64,000 bases of DNA. Origin: Paludibacter sp. UBA6032 (GTDB lineage: Bacteria > Bacteroidota > Bacteroidia > Bacteroidales > Paludibacteraceae). Where the stretch lies: assembly GCA_002427885.1 (NCBI GenBank), contig DIZI01000005.1, positions 2,653-66,652 on the forward strand, written 5' to 3'. The position numbers and the translations under genes are program-made. Within the stretch, counting starts at the first letter, position 1, and every line of letters starts with the position of its first letter. This document shows positions 8,539 through 16,020 of the stretch, piece by piece. The notes below the pieces were generated by a model. That model was given only the letters and a program-made list of their open reading frames with translations, was not told the origin of the DNA and did no database searches.

Positions 8539-9834
8539 TTATGAATTAGTTACTTTCTCTTTTTTATAATCGATAAAGGTGATTAATCGCAATGAAGTAT
8601 CATGAGTTAAATAACTCCATGCCCAATTGAAAAATATCACCAGTTTATTGCGTACACTCAAAATCAACATAAGATGCAAAAACATCCATACATACCAGGC
8701 AAAAAGTCCTTTAAATTTTAAAAATGGAAGTTCCACTACTGCTTTATTCTTTCCAATAGTCGCCATCATTCCCATATCATTATATTCATATTCAACCAAA
8801 TCAAAATTATCTTTTTTCATCGATTTTAAAATATTCTTTCCCAGTGTTTTTCCTTGGTTTATTGCAACATTCGCCACTTGTGGATGACCATGCGGATAGT
8901 CAGGCGTTTCCATATAAGCCACATCTCCTAACGCATAAATATTGTCGAATCTTTTGAGTTTATTATAACGGTCTACAATATATCTGTTTTTTAAGACATC
9001 CTGTTCTTCTAAACCCTCAATTATATTCCCGGTCACGCCGGCAGCCCAAATCACATTTTTTGTTGGAATTGTTTCTCCATTATTCAAAACAGCCACATTT
9101 CCATCATACGATTTGATAAGAGTCTCGGTTTTTACAATAACACCCATCTCTTCAAGGTATGCTTTTGAAGCAATTCTGGACTCTTCACTCATGTTATTGA
9201 GAGTATTCTTACTCCCTTCGAGCAGAATAATATTAAATTTTGAAAAATCAATATTATGATAATCTTTTGGTAAAACATTTCTTTTAAGTTCGGCAAAAGC
9301 ACCAGATAATTCTACTCCTGTGGGGCCGGCACCAACAATAACAATATTCATAAATGCCTGTTTATCTTCAACTCTGGCAAATATTTCTTTTTCAAAACTA
9401 AATAATATTTTATTTCTAATATTAATGGATTCCTGGGTGGTCTTCATCGAAAAAGTATTTTCACTCATTTCATTATTACCAAAAAAATTTGTCTTACAAC
9501 CCGTGGCTATTATTAAATGATCATAGCTTATGCTCCTGTCATATGTAGTCATAAGTTTTTTTTCCTTCGGATCTATTTTGACAATGTCTGCCATTCGGAA
9601 ATCAACTACTTTACTTTTTTGAAAAATTTTACGAAATGGAAATGAGATACTTGATGGTTCAAGGCGGCCGGTTGCAACCTGATAAAACAATGGTTGAAAT
9701 TGATGGTGATTTTGCTTATCAACTAGAATAACCTTTAAATCTCCTTTCGATAGAGTTCTGGCTAACTGCAATCCAGCAAAACCTCCACCAATAATCACAA
9801 CTTTATCCCCCTTTTTAATACCTAATTTACTCAT
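8539..9834 (-). CDS. ndh: Type II NADH:quinone oxidoreductase (NDH-2)
   Basis: The 431-residue flavoprotein passes electrons from NADH to quinone without pumping protons. The FAD-binding loop GGGFAG is at residues 16-21 and the second Rossmann loop VIVGAGPTGVELSGAF near 165-180. WAAGV and YALGDVA follow as expected. The carboxyl end (about 370-410) is strongly hydrophobic with many Trp residues and should hold the protein at the membrane. It is monocistronic, between trpB2 and rnpB. Other pyridine nucleotide-disulfide oxidoreductases are similar, but the length and tail fit NDH-2. Confidence 0.88.
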   Translation of the reverse strand: MSKLGIKKGDKVVIIGGGFAGLQLARTLSKGDLKVILVDKQNHHQFQPLFYQVATGRLEPSSISFPFRKIFQKSKVVDFRMADIVKIDPKEKKLMTTYDRSISYDHLIIATGCKTNFFGNNEMSENTFSMKTTQESINIRNKILFSFEKEIFARVEDKQAFMNIVIVGAGPTGVELSGAFAELKRNVLPKDYHNIDFSKFNIILLEGSKNTLNNMSEESRIASKAYLEEMGVIVKTETLIKSYDGNVAVLNNGETIPTKNVIWAAGVTGNIIEGLEEQDVLKNRYIVDRYNKLKRFDNIYALGDVAYMETPDYPHGHPQVANVAINQGKTLGKNILKSMKKDNFDLVEYEYNDMGMMATIGKNKAVVELPFLKFKGLFAWYVWMFLHLMLILSVRNKLVIFFNWAWSYLTHDTSLRLITFIDYKKEKVTNS

Positions 9835-9996
9835 ATATTTCTGGTTTTATAAAATCTGTTCAATGATTTAATAAACAACAAAGTCGGGCAATTGTTGATT
9901 TATAAAGAAATTTTTCATTATTAAATTATAATTGACACATAAAATATTGGAAACTGGTATTTTATAGAAACAAATCAATTTTAAGATTATTATTTC

Positions 9997-10004
9997 TATC
10001 TTTG
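9997..10004 (+). promoter_or_regulatory. -7 box of rnpB
   Basis: TATCTTTG matches TAnnTTTG exactly and lies nine bases before the first paired base of RNase P RNA at 10013. No convincing -33 TTTG is visible. Confidence 0.65.
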
Positions 10005-10012
10005 CATGTAAA

Positions 10013-10365
10013 TAGTAGGTCGGTTTGTCGCTTTTCCCTTGTGGAAAGGAGGAAAGTCCGGGCAACACAGAGCTCCATATTTCCTAACGGGAAGCTGTTT
10101 GTGAGGGCAGAGTAACGTAACAGAGAATAACCGCTCCGACTCGTCGGAGTAAGGGTGAAAAGGTGAGGTAAGAGCTCACCGGTTCGGATGGTAACATTCG
10201 AAGCCGTACGTCTTATGGGTTGCAAGATCATGTACACCGACGCAGTAGGGTTGCTCGCCCGATGTCGGGGGGTAGATTGCTGGAGACATAAGGTGACTTA
10301 TGTTCGAGATAAATGACAGACACTTTGCATTTGCAAGGTACAGAACCCGGCTTACAGACCTACTA
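10013..10365 (+). ncRNA. rnpB: RNase P RNA (class A)
   Basis: The about 353-base RNA is the catalytic subunit of RNase P, which trims tRNA 5' ends. The closing P1 helix pairs TAGTAGGTC (10013-10021) with GACCTACTA (10357-10365). Conserved blocks GAGGAAAGTCCGGGC near 10050, GAGTAACGTAACAGAGAATA, GGTGAAAAGGTGAGGTAAGAG and the 3' block AGAACCCGGCTTACAG are all present. A run of T residues follows at once. The YihY gene starts about 40 bases downstream. Confidence 0.95.
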
Positions 10366-10372
10366 TTTTTTT
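10366..10372 (+). terminator. T-tract ending rnpB
   Basis: Seven T residues follow directly after the P1 helix of RNase P RNA, so P1 itself can serve as the terminator stem. Confidence 0.55.
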
Positions 10373-10403
10373 CAATGTCAATTTCATATAATTCAATTCA
10401 AAA

Positions 10404-11729
10404 ATGTCGAAACCAGTTGCGTTTATCGTCCGAATTTATAATTTTATTCGATACGACATATGGAGAATTACTGAAAATGAATTATCCAGATCCCGACGGT
10501 TTTCATATCGTATAGTTAAAACACTAATTTTAGCCGTCAGAGGTTTTATTGGTGATAATCTTAATATTCGTGCTTCAGCACTTACTTATTCCATTCTTTT
10601 TGCAATTGTTCCCCTGTTCGCTCTTATTATTGCAATTGGGAAAGGATTTGGAGTGAAAGAACTTATTGAAAACTCTCTAAAAGGTACTTTCATTGGTCAG
10701 GCAAGTTTGATACCGACCGTTATGGGATTTGTGGACAGGTACCTGGAAACAACTCAGGGTGGTATTTTTATCGGGGTGGGAATTGCCATTTTGTTCTGGT
10801 CGGTTATGAACTTCTTTATGCAGGTCGAAAGTGCGTTTAACGGGATTTGGCAAGTTAAAAAGTCGCGTTCACCTTTCAGGCAGTTTACAATCTACTTTTC
10901 TACCATTCTTATAGTTCCTTTATTTATCGTTTTTTCGAGTGGGTTCTCCATTTTTATAAGTAAAGCTTTGTCTCAGACATTTATTTATTCTGTTTTAAGC
11001 CCCTTTCTTCGGTTTGGAGTAAAATTCTTACCATACGTAATCAATTGGTTGGTATTTACCATCATGTATATGGTTATCCCTAACACTCGCGTGCGTTTTT
11101 ACAATGCACTTATTGCCGGAGTAATTGCAGGTAGTGCATTTCAGGCTTTTCAGATGCTATACATCAACGGGCAGGTTTACTTGTCAAGGTACAACATAGT
11201 TTATGGAAGTTTTGCAGCCGTTCCTTTATTGTTATTATGGTTACAAATTTCATGTCTGATTGTTTTGTTAGGGGCTGAAATTTCATATGCTTCGCAAAAT
11301 ATCCAGAACTTTGAATTTGAAGCAGACACAAAAAACATAAGTACAAGGTATAAAAATTTTCTGACATTGTTTATTACTTACGTCATAGTAAAGCAACTGG
11401 AAGAACGAAAACCACCTTTATCTTCTGAAGAAATTGCATTGAATCAACGATTACCCATCTGGCTTGTCAATCAAATACTGACAAGATTAGTTGAAGTTAC
11501 TGTATTGATTGAAGTATATAATGAGGATTTAAGAGCCAAAAATTATATGCCTGCTATAGATATCAACCAATTATCTGTCAGAATGTTATTTAATAAATTA
11601 GATACCTTTGGATCCGAATTATTTTTAAACAGTAAAAATGAACATTTGGATGCATTTTGGCAAAAGACATTGGAGATGAAAATTCATACCGATCAATATA
11701 AAGAGCATATCTTAATAAAAGATTTGTAA
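10404..11729 (+). CDS. YihY/BrkB family inner membrane protein
   Basis: The 441-residue protein has the family pattern: SALTYSILFAIVPLFALIIA near residue 53, several membrane helices up to about residue 300 (including YVINWLVFTIMYMVIPN and LLLLWLQISCLIVLLGAE), then a soluble carboxyl tail of about 140 residues. The family was once annotated as ribonuclease BN, which is now known to be wrong for E. coli; its transport or other role is unsettled. The tail has a winged-helix-like look (LPIWLVNQILTRLVEVTVLIEV), often seen in Bacteroidetes members. Confidence 0.82.
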   Translation: MSKPVAFIVRIYNFIRYDIWRITENELSRSRRFSYRIVKTLILAVRGFIGDNLNIRASALTYSILFAIVPLFALIIAIGKGFGVKELIENSLKGTFIGQASLIPTVMGFVDRYLETTQGGIFIGVGIAILFWSVMNFFMQVESAFNGIWQVKKSRSPFRQFTIYFSTILIVPLFIVFSSGFSIFISKALSQTFIYSVLSPFLRFGVKFLPYVINWLVFTIMYMVIPNTRVRFYNALIAGVIAGSAFQAFQMLYINGQVYLSRYNIVYGSFAAVPLLLLWLQISCLIVLLGAEISYASQNIQNFEFEADTKNISTRYKNFLTLFITYVIVKQLEERKPPLSSEEIALNQRLPIWLVNQILTRLVEVTVLIEVYNEDLRAKNYMPAIDINQLSVRMLFNKLDTFGSELFLNSKNEHLDAFWQKTLEMKIHTDQYKEHILIKDL

Positions 11730-11755
11730 CCAGTCAATTAGATAGAAAGCGGCAC

Positions 11756-12127
11756 TTACCACTTCTTAAAAATTACAAATACCGCTAAAATCATCAATGC
11801 GAACCCTACCAAATGGTTCCAGCCCAACTTCTCTTCTTTAAAAAAAAGGAGCGTAAATCCCACGAATACGGTTAAAGTTATAGCTTCCTGAATTGTTTTA
11901 AGTTGCAACAACGTAAATGGGCCTCCGTTCCCTTTAAATCCCTTTTCATTTGCCGGAACTTGAAAAAGGTATTCAAAAAAAGCCAATCCCCAACTGATTA
12001 ATATAATTGATAACATTCCAAAACCCTTTCCCCATGAAAATTCTTTAAATTTTAAGTGACCATACCAGGCGAACGTCATAAACGTATTGGAAATAATTAA
12101 AAACAAAATGGTTGTAAATCCTTTCAT
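11756..12127 (-). CDS. DMT family small membrane protein (DUF486)
   Basis: The 123-residue protein has four hydrophobic segments and the DUF486 pattern (NTFMTFAWYGHLKF near the start, SWGLAFFEYLFQVPANE in the middle, LKTIQEAITLTVFVGFTLLFFKE, then NHLVGFALMILAVFVIF). The family resembles half-size drug/metabolite transporters, but no substrate is known. It is monocistronic and convergent with the YihY gene, with only 26 bases between them. Confidence 0.8.
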   Translation of the reverse strand: MKGFTTILFLIISNTFMTFAWYGHLKFKEFSWGKGFGMLSIILISWGLAFFEYLFQVPANEKGFKGNGGPFTLLQLKTIQEAITLTVFVGFTLLFFKEEKLGWNHLVGFALMILAVFVIFKKW

Positions 12128-12189
12128 AATAATATATACTTTTAATTATCAATCTAAATAAAAATGAAACCTATGAGCATAACTGCATT

Positions 12190-12226
12190 AAAAAAGCTGC
12201 TTTCAACTAAATGAAAGCAGCTTTTT
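12190..12226 (-). terminator. Terminator of the SRP RNA/tRNA-Thr transcript
   Basis: AAAAAGCTGCTTTC and GAAAGCAGCTTTTT form a long stem with a short AT loop, placed just past the 3' end of tRNA-Thr on the minus strand. Read leftwards it ends in a T run. Confidence 0.8.
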
Positions 12227-12227
12227 G

Positions 12228-12301
12228 AGCCTCTTGTCGGATTCGAACCAACGACCCCGAGATTACAAATCACGTGCTCTGGCCAACTGAGCTAAAGAGG
12301 C
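12228..12301 (-). tRNA. tRNA-Thr(TGT)
   Basis: Read on the minus strand the acceptor GCCTCTT (12301-12295) pairs with AAGAGGC (12235-12229), discriminator U. D-arm TAGCTCAGTTGGCCAGAGCA, anticodon loop TTTGTAA (anticodon TGT) and T-arm GGTTCGAATCC are all normal. No CCA is encoded. The 5' end lies two bases from the predicted 3' end of the SRP RNA. Confidence 0.95.
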
Positions 12302-12303
12302 AA

Positions 12304-12404
12304 GTGGGTAAGCCCCCTACATCGCACCGCTACGACCTTTTACCCTTGCTGCGGTCAAGCCCTGGGGGAGTTCAAAGGGAGCTGGTCGTGTAGGACTTAC
12401 CCGG
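12304..12404 (-). ncRNA. ffs: Small bacterial SRP RNA (4.5S)
   Basis: On the minus strand this about 100-base RNA has end helices GGGTAAG (12402-12396) and CTTACCC (12312-12306), the core GCAGCAAGGGTAAAAGG of the Ffh-binding helix 8 region, and GGTGCGATGTAGG near the 3' side, as in E. coli 4.5S RNA. It guides ribosomes making membrane and secreted proteins to the translocon with Ffh. The tip loop differs from the GGAA tetraloop of E. coli. It has its own -7 box and appears cotranscribed with tRNA-Thr. End positions are estimates. Confidence 0.85.
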
Positions 12405-12406
12405 CG

Positions 12407-12414
12407 CAAAAGTA
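12407..12414 (-). promoter_or_regulatory. ffs: -7 box of SRP RNA promoter
   Basis: On the minus strand TACTTTTG fits TAnnTTTG and lies directly before the SRP RNA. No other promoter separates it from tRNA-Thr. Confidence 0.6.
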
Positions 12415-12520
12415 CTTCTTTTTAGCAAATACACAATGCTTTTCAACGATATTTCTTTCACAAATATCCTACCCTATTCATTTTCAGAAAGCTATTGTGA
12501 ATTATTTTTTTTTAAAATGA

Positions 12521-12548
12521 AAAACCGGGACATAAATGTCCCGGTTTT
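12521..12548. terminator. Perfect 13-bp hairpin after the DUF4465 gene
   Basis: AAAACCGGGACAT (12521-12533) is the exact complement of ATGTCCCGGTTTT (12536-12548). It lies 59 bases past the stop codon of the leftward lipoprotein gene and should end its transcript. Confidence 0.75.
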
Positions 12549-12606
12549 AAGTATGAAATGCAAATATTATGACAGATAAAAGCTTAATTTCATACTTGTT
12601 TCTTTA

Positions 12607-13335
12607 TCATTTGGTACTGATTGTTTGTGTGAATTCAATATTATCGATACATGTATATGCCGGTGTGTTTAGCCAACCTCCCGATTTATCCGAAGAATCG
12701 AATGTAAATGTTACTAAATCAACCTGACCTAATGCACTTACATCTACCTTTTGCCAGTTTTTTAAAATCATACTTTTGCTGTCTCTAAAATCGGCTAGAT
12801 ACACATCAATACTTCCGGTCTGAACATTTTCTTTATATCCTTTAATAATAACTTTAAACCAATCACCGGCAGAGAATTTCTTTCCAATTCCACCAATTCC
12901 ATAATCTCCGGTCTTCATCCCTAAATAAGCATAGGTGGAATTTGTTATGTAAAGACTTTTAATACTATAATAATTAAAGGCTTTAGGAATTAAAACTGAG
13001 GCAGAATCATACGCCAGTGCAAATTGTTTTGAATCCATGGCACCCGTACCGGCTGCAGCACTGTATTGATTTCCGTAACCTGCTGTCAATGTATCTGTTT
13101 TAGATGAGCACGCAAAACCGGACCAATAGGCCCAATCTGCATTGTAGTTATTTTGAAAAGCAGCGTTACCTGAAATAAATTGACCGGTCGAGTCGGAACC
13201 ATTCCAGATACTGTCGGAGTTCAACGTTACATTTTCAAAATCCACTACGGTTGTTCGTACCTCATCTTCAGGTTGACAAGCTGTGAAAGTAAATCCAAAA
13301 ATTGCAATTGCAAAGAATAATTTAATTGATTTCAT
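12607..13335 (-). CDS. DUF4465 surface lipoprotein under B12 riboswitch control
   Basis: The 242-residue protein has a lipoprotein signal (FGFTFTAC, lipid cysteine at residue 20) and a DUF4465 body: DFENVTLNSDSIWNGSD, YWSGFACSSKTD and a carboxyl WLNTPAYTCIDNIEF. From memory, DUF4465-type lipoproteins in Bacteroidetes B12 loci (the BtuH group) bind cobalamin at the cell surface; that link is recalled, not checked. The cobalamin riboswitch immediately upstream supports a B12 role. No btuB, btuC, btuD or btuF lies beside it, so the rest of the uptake system must be elsewhere. Confidence 0.82.
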   Translation of the reverse strand: MKSIKLFFAIAIFGFTFTACQPEDEVRTTVVDFENVTLNSDSIWNGSDSTGQFISGNAAFQNNYNADWAYWSGFACSSKTDTLTAGYGNQYSAAAGTGAMDSKQFALAYDSASVLIPKAFNYYSIKSLYITNSTYAYLGMKTGDYGIGGIGKKFSAGDWFKVIIKGYKENVQTGSIDVYLADFRDSKSMILKNWQKVDVSALGQVDLVTFTFDSSDKSGGWLNTPAYTCIDNIEFTQTISTK

Positions 13336-13590
13336 TTTAAAATTGTTGATTATTAATAATAAGAATAATTCAAATATTAACCGTCAATGCTCCGGATGAG
13401 CAAATAAAAATAACAACACGAAATGAAGAATATGTACGCACGGATGAGTCCAGATTCTTTTTGCTATTAATCCCGAAAGCAAAAACGAAAATTTAAATTG
13501 GCAGGTCTTCTGACTTACTCCCGTTTTTGAACGCCTTCCCGATTTGGTTGAATGGTTAATTCGTTAATCTGTAAATAGTTATTTAAAACT

Positions 13591-13618
13591 ATCAACTATC
13601 AACTATCAACTGTCAACT
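13591..13618. repeat. Four tandem 7-base units inside the riboswitch
   Basis: ATCAACT occurs three times in a row, followed by the variant GTCAACT. The array lies in a variable arm of the cobalamin riboswitch. Confidence 0.85.
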
Positions 13619-13660
13619 GAAATTACCAGTGGCAAAAGTGTTGTTCAAAACGTATTCTGT

Positions 13661-13709
13661 TAATTATAAACTAATAATTATGAATTGAGAATTATTAATT
13701 ATGAATTAA
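13661..13709. repeat. AATTATGAATTA-type low-complexity repeat
   Basis: Runs of TAATTAT, AATTATGAATT and GAATTATTAATT fill the second swollen arm of the riboswitch. Such AT strings are common between genes in Bacteroidetes. Confidence 0.65.
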
Positions 13710-13797
13710 CTTTGGAGCTTACAGCAGCGGGTACTGTTCCGGAATTTGGCCGGATTCCCTTTTATCGATTCAATGAAAAATTGTTTCGATACCAAAA

Positions 13798-14092
13798 TCT
13801 GCTACAAAAGTAACAAATTAATCTTATTTTAAAGTACATTTTTGACATCAAAATCTTCAAATATTTATTTAATAGAATAAATTATTATTAAATCCCATAA
13901 GATTAAAGTTTTATGTTCATCCTAAAAAAAGATATAGAAAAACAGGCATAACTTTTGTTATTGCAAAAACGTTTAATAGATATTAAACGAATTAAATTTG
14001 AAATTTAAATTGCGGGTATATTCGTAAAATAATAATCATTGAATTAAGGCTTATATACAGGTCAATTCAAGCTTAGACAAACTATTTATTCC
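13798..14092. other. AT-rich gap upstream of the riboswitch
   Basis: About 295 bases of AT-rich DNA lie between the start of the leftward riboswitch and the rightward collagen-like lipoprotein gene. It should hold both promoters. No open reading frame or repeat stands out. Confidence 0.6.
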
Positions 14093-14518
14093 ATGAAGAA
14101 AATTTATTTATTATTTATCGTGACTGTTTTTTTTGTTTCTTGTCAGGGACCAATTGGTCCGGAAGGTCCAGCGGGAATTGGAACTAACTGGCAGATAATT
14201 AATTTGACGGTTGCCAGTGGTGATTGGGTGGTGAAACATGACAACGACGGAAACATTTATTATGCTGCCCATTTCTCTATGCCGGAAATATCATCTATCG
14301 TGTATACCGATGGAACAGTCATAGGGTACGTTGATTTAAACGGGGTTCAAATGACTTTGCCTTATGTAACACATTTTAAAAATGCTGCCAATCAATCGTG
14401 GACACGTACAGTTGATTACGACTATTCGGTTGGAGGAATGAACGTCTATGTAACCAATTCCGATTTTGCAGCTGATCCGCCTGCTGCAATGAATTTTCGA
14501 ATTGTTCTGATGTGGTAA
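14093..14518 (+). CDS. Small lipoprotein with a short collagen-like stretch
   Basis: The 141-residue protein has a lipoprotein signal ending FFVSC (cysteine 17) and then QGPIGPEGPAGIG, about four Gly-X-Y triplets right after the lipid anchor. The remaining 110 residues look beta-rich with many aromatic residues and have no recognised domain. Lipoproteins with a few GPxGPxG triplets after the cysteine are frequent in Bacteroidetes; the triplets may act as a spacer. It is monocistronic with its own terminator. Function is unknown. Confidence 0.75.
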   Translation: MKKIYLLFIVTVFFVSCQGPIGPEGPAGIGTNWQIINLTVASGDWVVKHDNDGNIYYAAHFSMPEISSIVYTDGTVIGYVDLNGVQMTLPYVTHFKNAANQSWTRTVDYDYSVGGMNVYVTNSDFAADPPAAMNFRIVLMW

Positions 14519-14538
14519 ATATCGAGATTTCAAAAAAG

Positions 14539-14570
14539 AGGTGTTTGATACAAGATCAAACACCTTTTTT
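14539..14570 (+). terminator. Terminator after collagen-like lipoprotein
   Basis: AGGTGTTTGAT (14539-14549) pairs with ATCAAACACCT (14555-14565) and a T run follows to 14570. Confidence 0.88.
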
Positions 14571-14644
14571 GTTTAGCTGCGTACCGGAACTAAACAAAAT
14601 ATATATAACCAAGTTTATTCCTTTATGGAATAAATAAATTAATG

Positions 14645-14652
14645 TATTTTTG
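14645..14652 (+). promoter_or_regulatory. -7 box of methyltransferase gene
   Basis: TATTTTTG fits TAnnTTTG. It covers a possible TTG start at 14650, which argues that translation begins at the ATG at 14671 instead. Confidence 0.55.
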
Positions 14653-14670
14653 AGCCGAAAATCCGAAAGT

Positions 14671-15855
14671 ATGAATGCTGAAACGAAACAATTTATTATT
14701 GAAAACCTGAATGCCGATGTGCTGCAACTGGCACTTCAATCCGGCCGTTTTCCTTTAGTTGATATGCCCTTGGCCATACGGCAAATCGCAGGAAAACAAA
14801 AGATAAAATCAAAAGTTCCATTATTCTATAATACTCCTGATATTTTATTTCCCGTCCAGCTCTCTTTGGAGCAATCATCCTCTGAATCAACAGCTAAATA
14901 CAAATCATGTCTTTGCGAAGGCAATATACTGGTTGACCTTACCGGTGGATTCGGGGTGGATTGTTGTTTTATATCAGAACATTTTCAGCAAGTTAGCTAC
15001 GTTGAACGACAACCCGAACTTTGTGATTTAGCCCGCCATAACTTTAAGTTGTTGAAAAAAAATCATATTCAAATTATTCAGTCGGATGCGGAAAAATACC
15101 TCTCCGAAATGGTACAAGTTGACTGGATTTTTATCGATCCGGCACGCCGGAGTTCAGCAGGTAAAAAAATGGTATTTCTTTCCGATTGCGAACCGGATGT
15201 AGCCGCCTTATCAACCCAATTGCTTGAAAAAGCCAACCGGGTAATGATAAAACTTTCGCCCATGATGGATATTTCAGCTGCCATAAGCGATTTGCCAACT
15301 ACCGGCGAAATACACATTATCAGTGTGGAAAACGAGTGCAAAGAAGTTTTACTGATTCTGGAACAAAATAAACCGGAAAATATACGGGTTATGACAATTA
15401 ACCTGGGGAAAAACAACGAAATTCAGCGTTTTGAATACAATTTCAATGAAGAATCGGTAGCAGAAGTAATTTGCACATCCGACTTGAAAAATTATCTCTA
15501 TGAACCAAATGCTTCCATTATGAAAAGCGGTGCATTCAAATTAGTTGGAAAACGTTTTTCATTCCATAAATTACATGTTAATACCCACTTATACACATCA
15601 CCTAAATTATTACTTGAATTCCCGGGCCGGATTTTTGAAGTTGTAAAGCTTTGGAGAAATTCGAAACAAGAACTGAAAGAATTGCTTCTGAAACATCCGA
15701 AAGCCAATATAAGCACAAGGAATTATCCCCTATCGGTTGATGAATTACGAAAAAAACTCAGGATAAAAGATGGGGATGAAACTTATTTATTTGCGTGTAC
15801 ACTGGTAAATGAGCAGAAAGTTATTATTGAATGTAAAAAGATTCTCACTATTTGA
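14671..15855 (+). CDS. Class I SAM methyltransferase with THUMP-like tail
   Basis: From the ATG at 14671 the protein has 394 residues. A SAM-binding loop ILVDLTGGFGVDC lies near residues 87-99, and WIFIDPARR near 147-155 resembles the catalytic region of RNA-modifying enzymes. The carboxyl part resembles the THUMP-like domain found in Bacteroidetes members. The likely substrate is an RNA, but the position is not known. The start is chosen because an in-frame upstream TTG lies inside the promoter. It is monocistronic. Confidence 0.78.
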   Translation: MNAETKQFIIENLNADVLQLALQSGRFPLVDMPLAIRQIAGKQKIKSKVPLFYNTPDILFPVQLSLEQSSSESTAKYKSCLCEGNILVDLTGGFGVDCCFISEHFQQVSYVERQPELCDLARHNFKLLKKNHIQIIQSDAEKYLSEMVQVDWIFIDPARRSSAGKKMVFLSDCEPDVAALSTQLLEKANRVMIKLSPMMDISAAISDLPTTGEIHIISVENECKEVLLILEQNKPENIRVMTINLGKNNEIQRFEYNFNEESVAEVICTSDLKNYLYEPNASIMKSGAFKLVGKRFSFHKLHVNTHLYTSPKLLLEFPGRIFEVVKLWRNSKQELKELLLKHPKANISTRNYPLSVDELRKKLRIKDGDETYLFACTLVNEQKVIIECKKILTI

Positions 15856-16020
15856 TCTTATACCTAAGTGTTTACATAAAAAAAATGGACATAAAACCTG
15901 AAATATATCAAAAAGTATAGGATGAAAGTCAAAAAACTTAGTATTCAAAAGTGTAAATATAGCTTAATTTGTATCGAATTTTCAAAACAAACAATTTTAA
16001 AACCTCTAAAATTTAAAATC

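Larger units (their letters stand above)
13497..13797 (-). promoter_or_regulatory. Cobalamin riboswitch with long AT-rich variable arms
   Basis: On the minus strand the order is AAAAGGGAATCCGG, AACAGTACCCGCTGCTGTAA (13734-13715), GCCACTGG (13633-13626), GGGAAGGC (13540-13533) and GTCAGAAGACCTGCC (13514-13500). These are the conserved blocks of the adenosylcobalamin aptamer. Two variable parts (about 13548-13624 and 13634-13708) are swollen with AT-rich simple repeats. The lipoprotein gene starts about 160 bases downstream. The expression platform is not obvious: the hairpin at 13458-13485 has no T run after it. Confidence 0.9.

Noticed and set aside
9868..10515. Several open frames of 66-91 codons around 9.9-10.5 kb
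   Set aside because: They run through RNase P RNA on either strand and are explained by that gene and by the YihY start.
13586..13620. CRISPR-like array
   Set aside because: The 7-base units are directly joined with no spacers, so this is a simple tandem repeat.
14650..14670. TTG start adding seven residues to the methyltransferase
   Set aside because: The TTG lies inside a good -7 box, so it would not be in the transcript.
15922..16020. Upstream ATG for the secreted protein
   Set aside because: It places 33 charged residues ahead of a clear signal peptide, which would not be exported normally.
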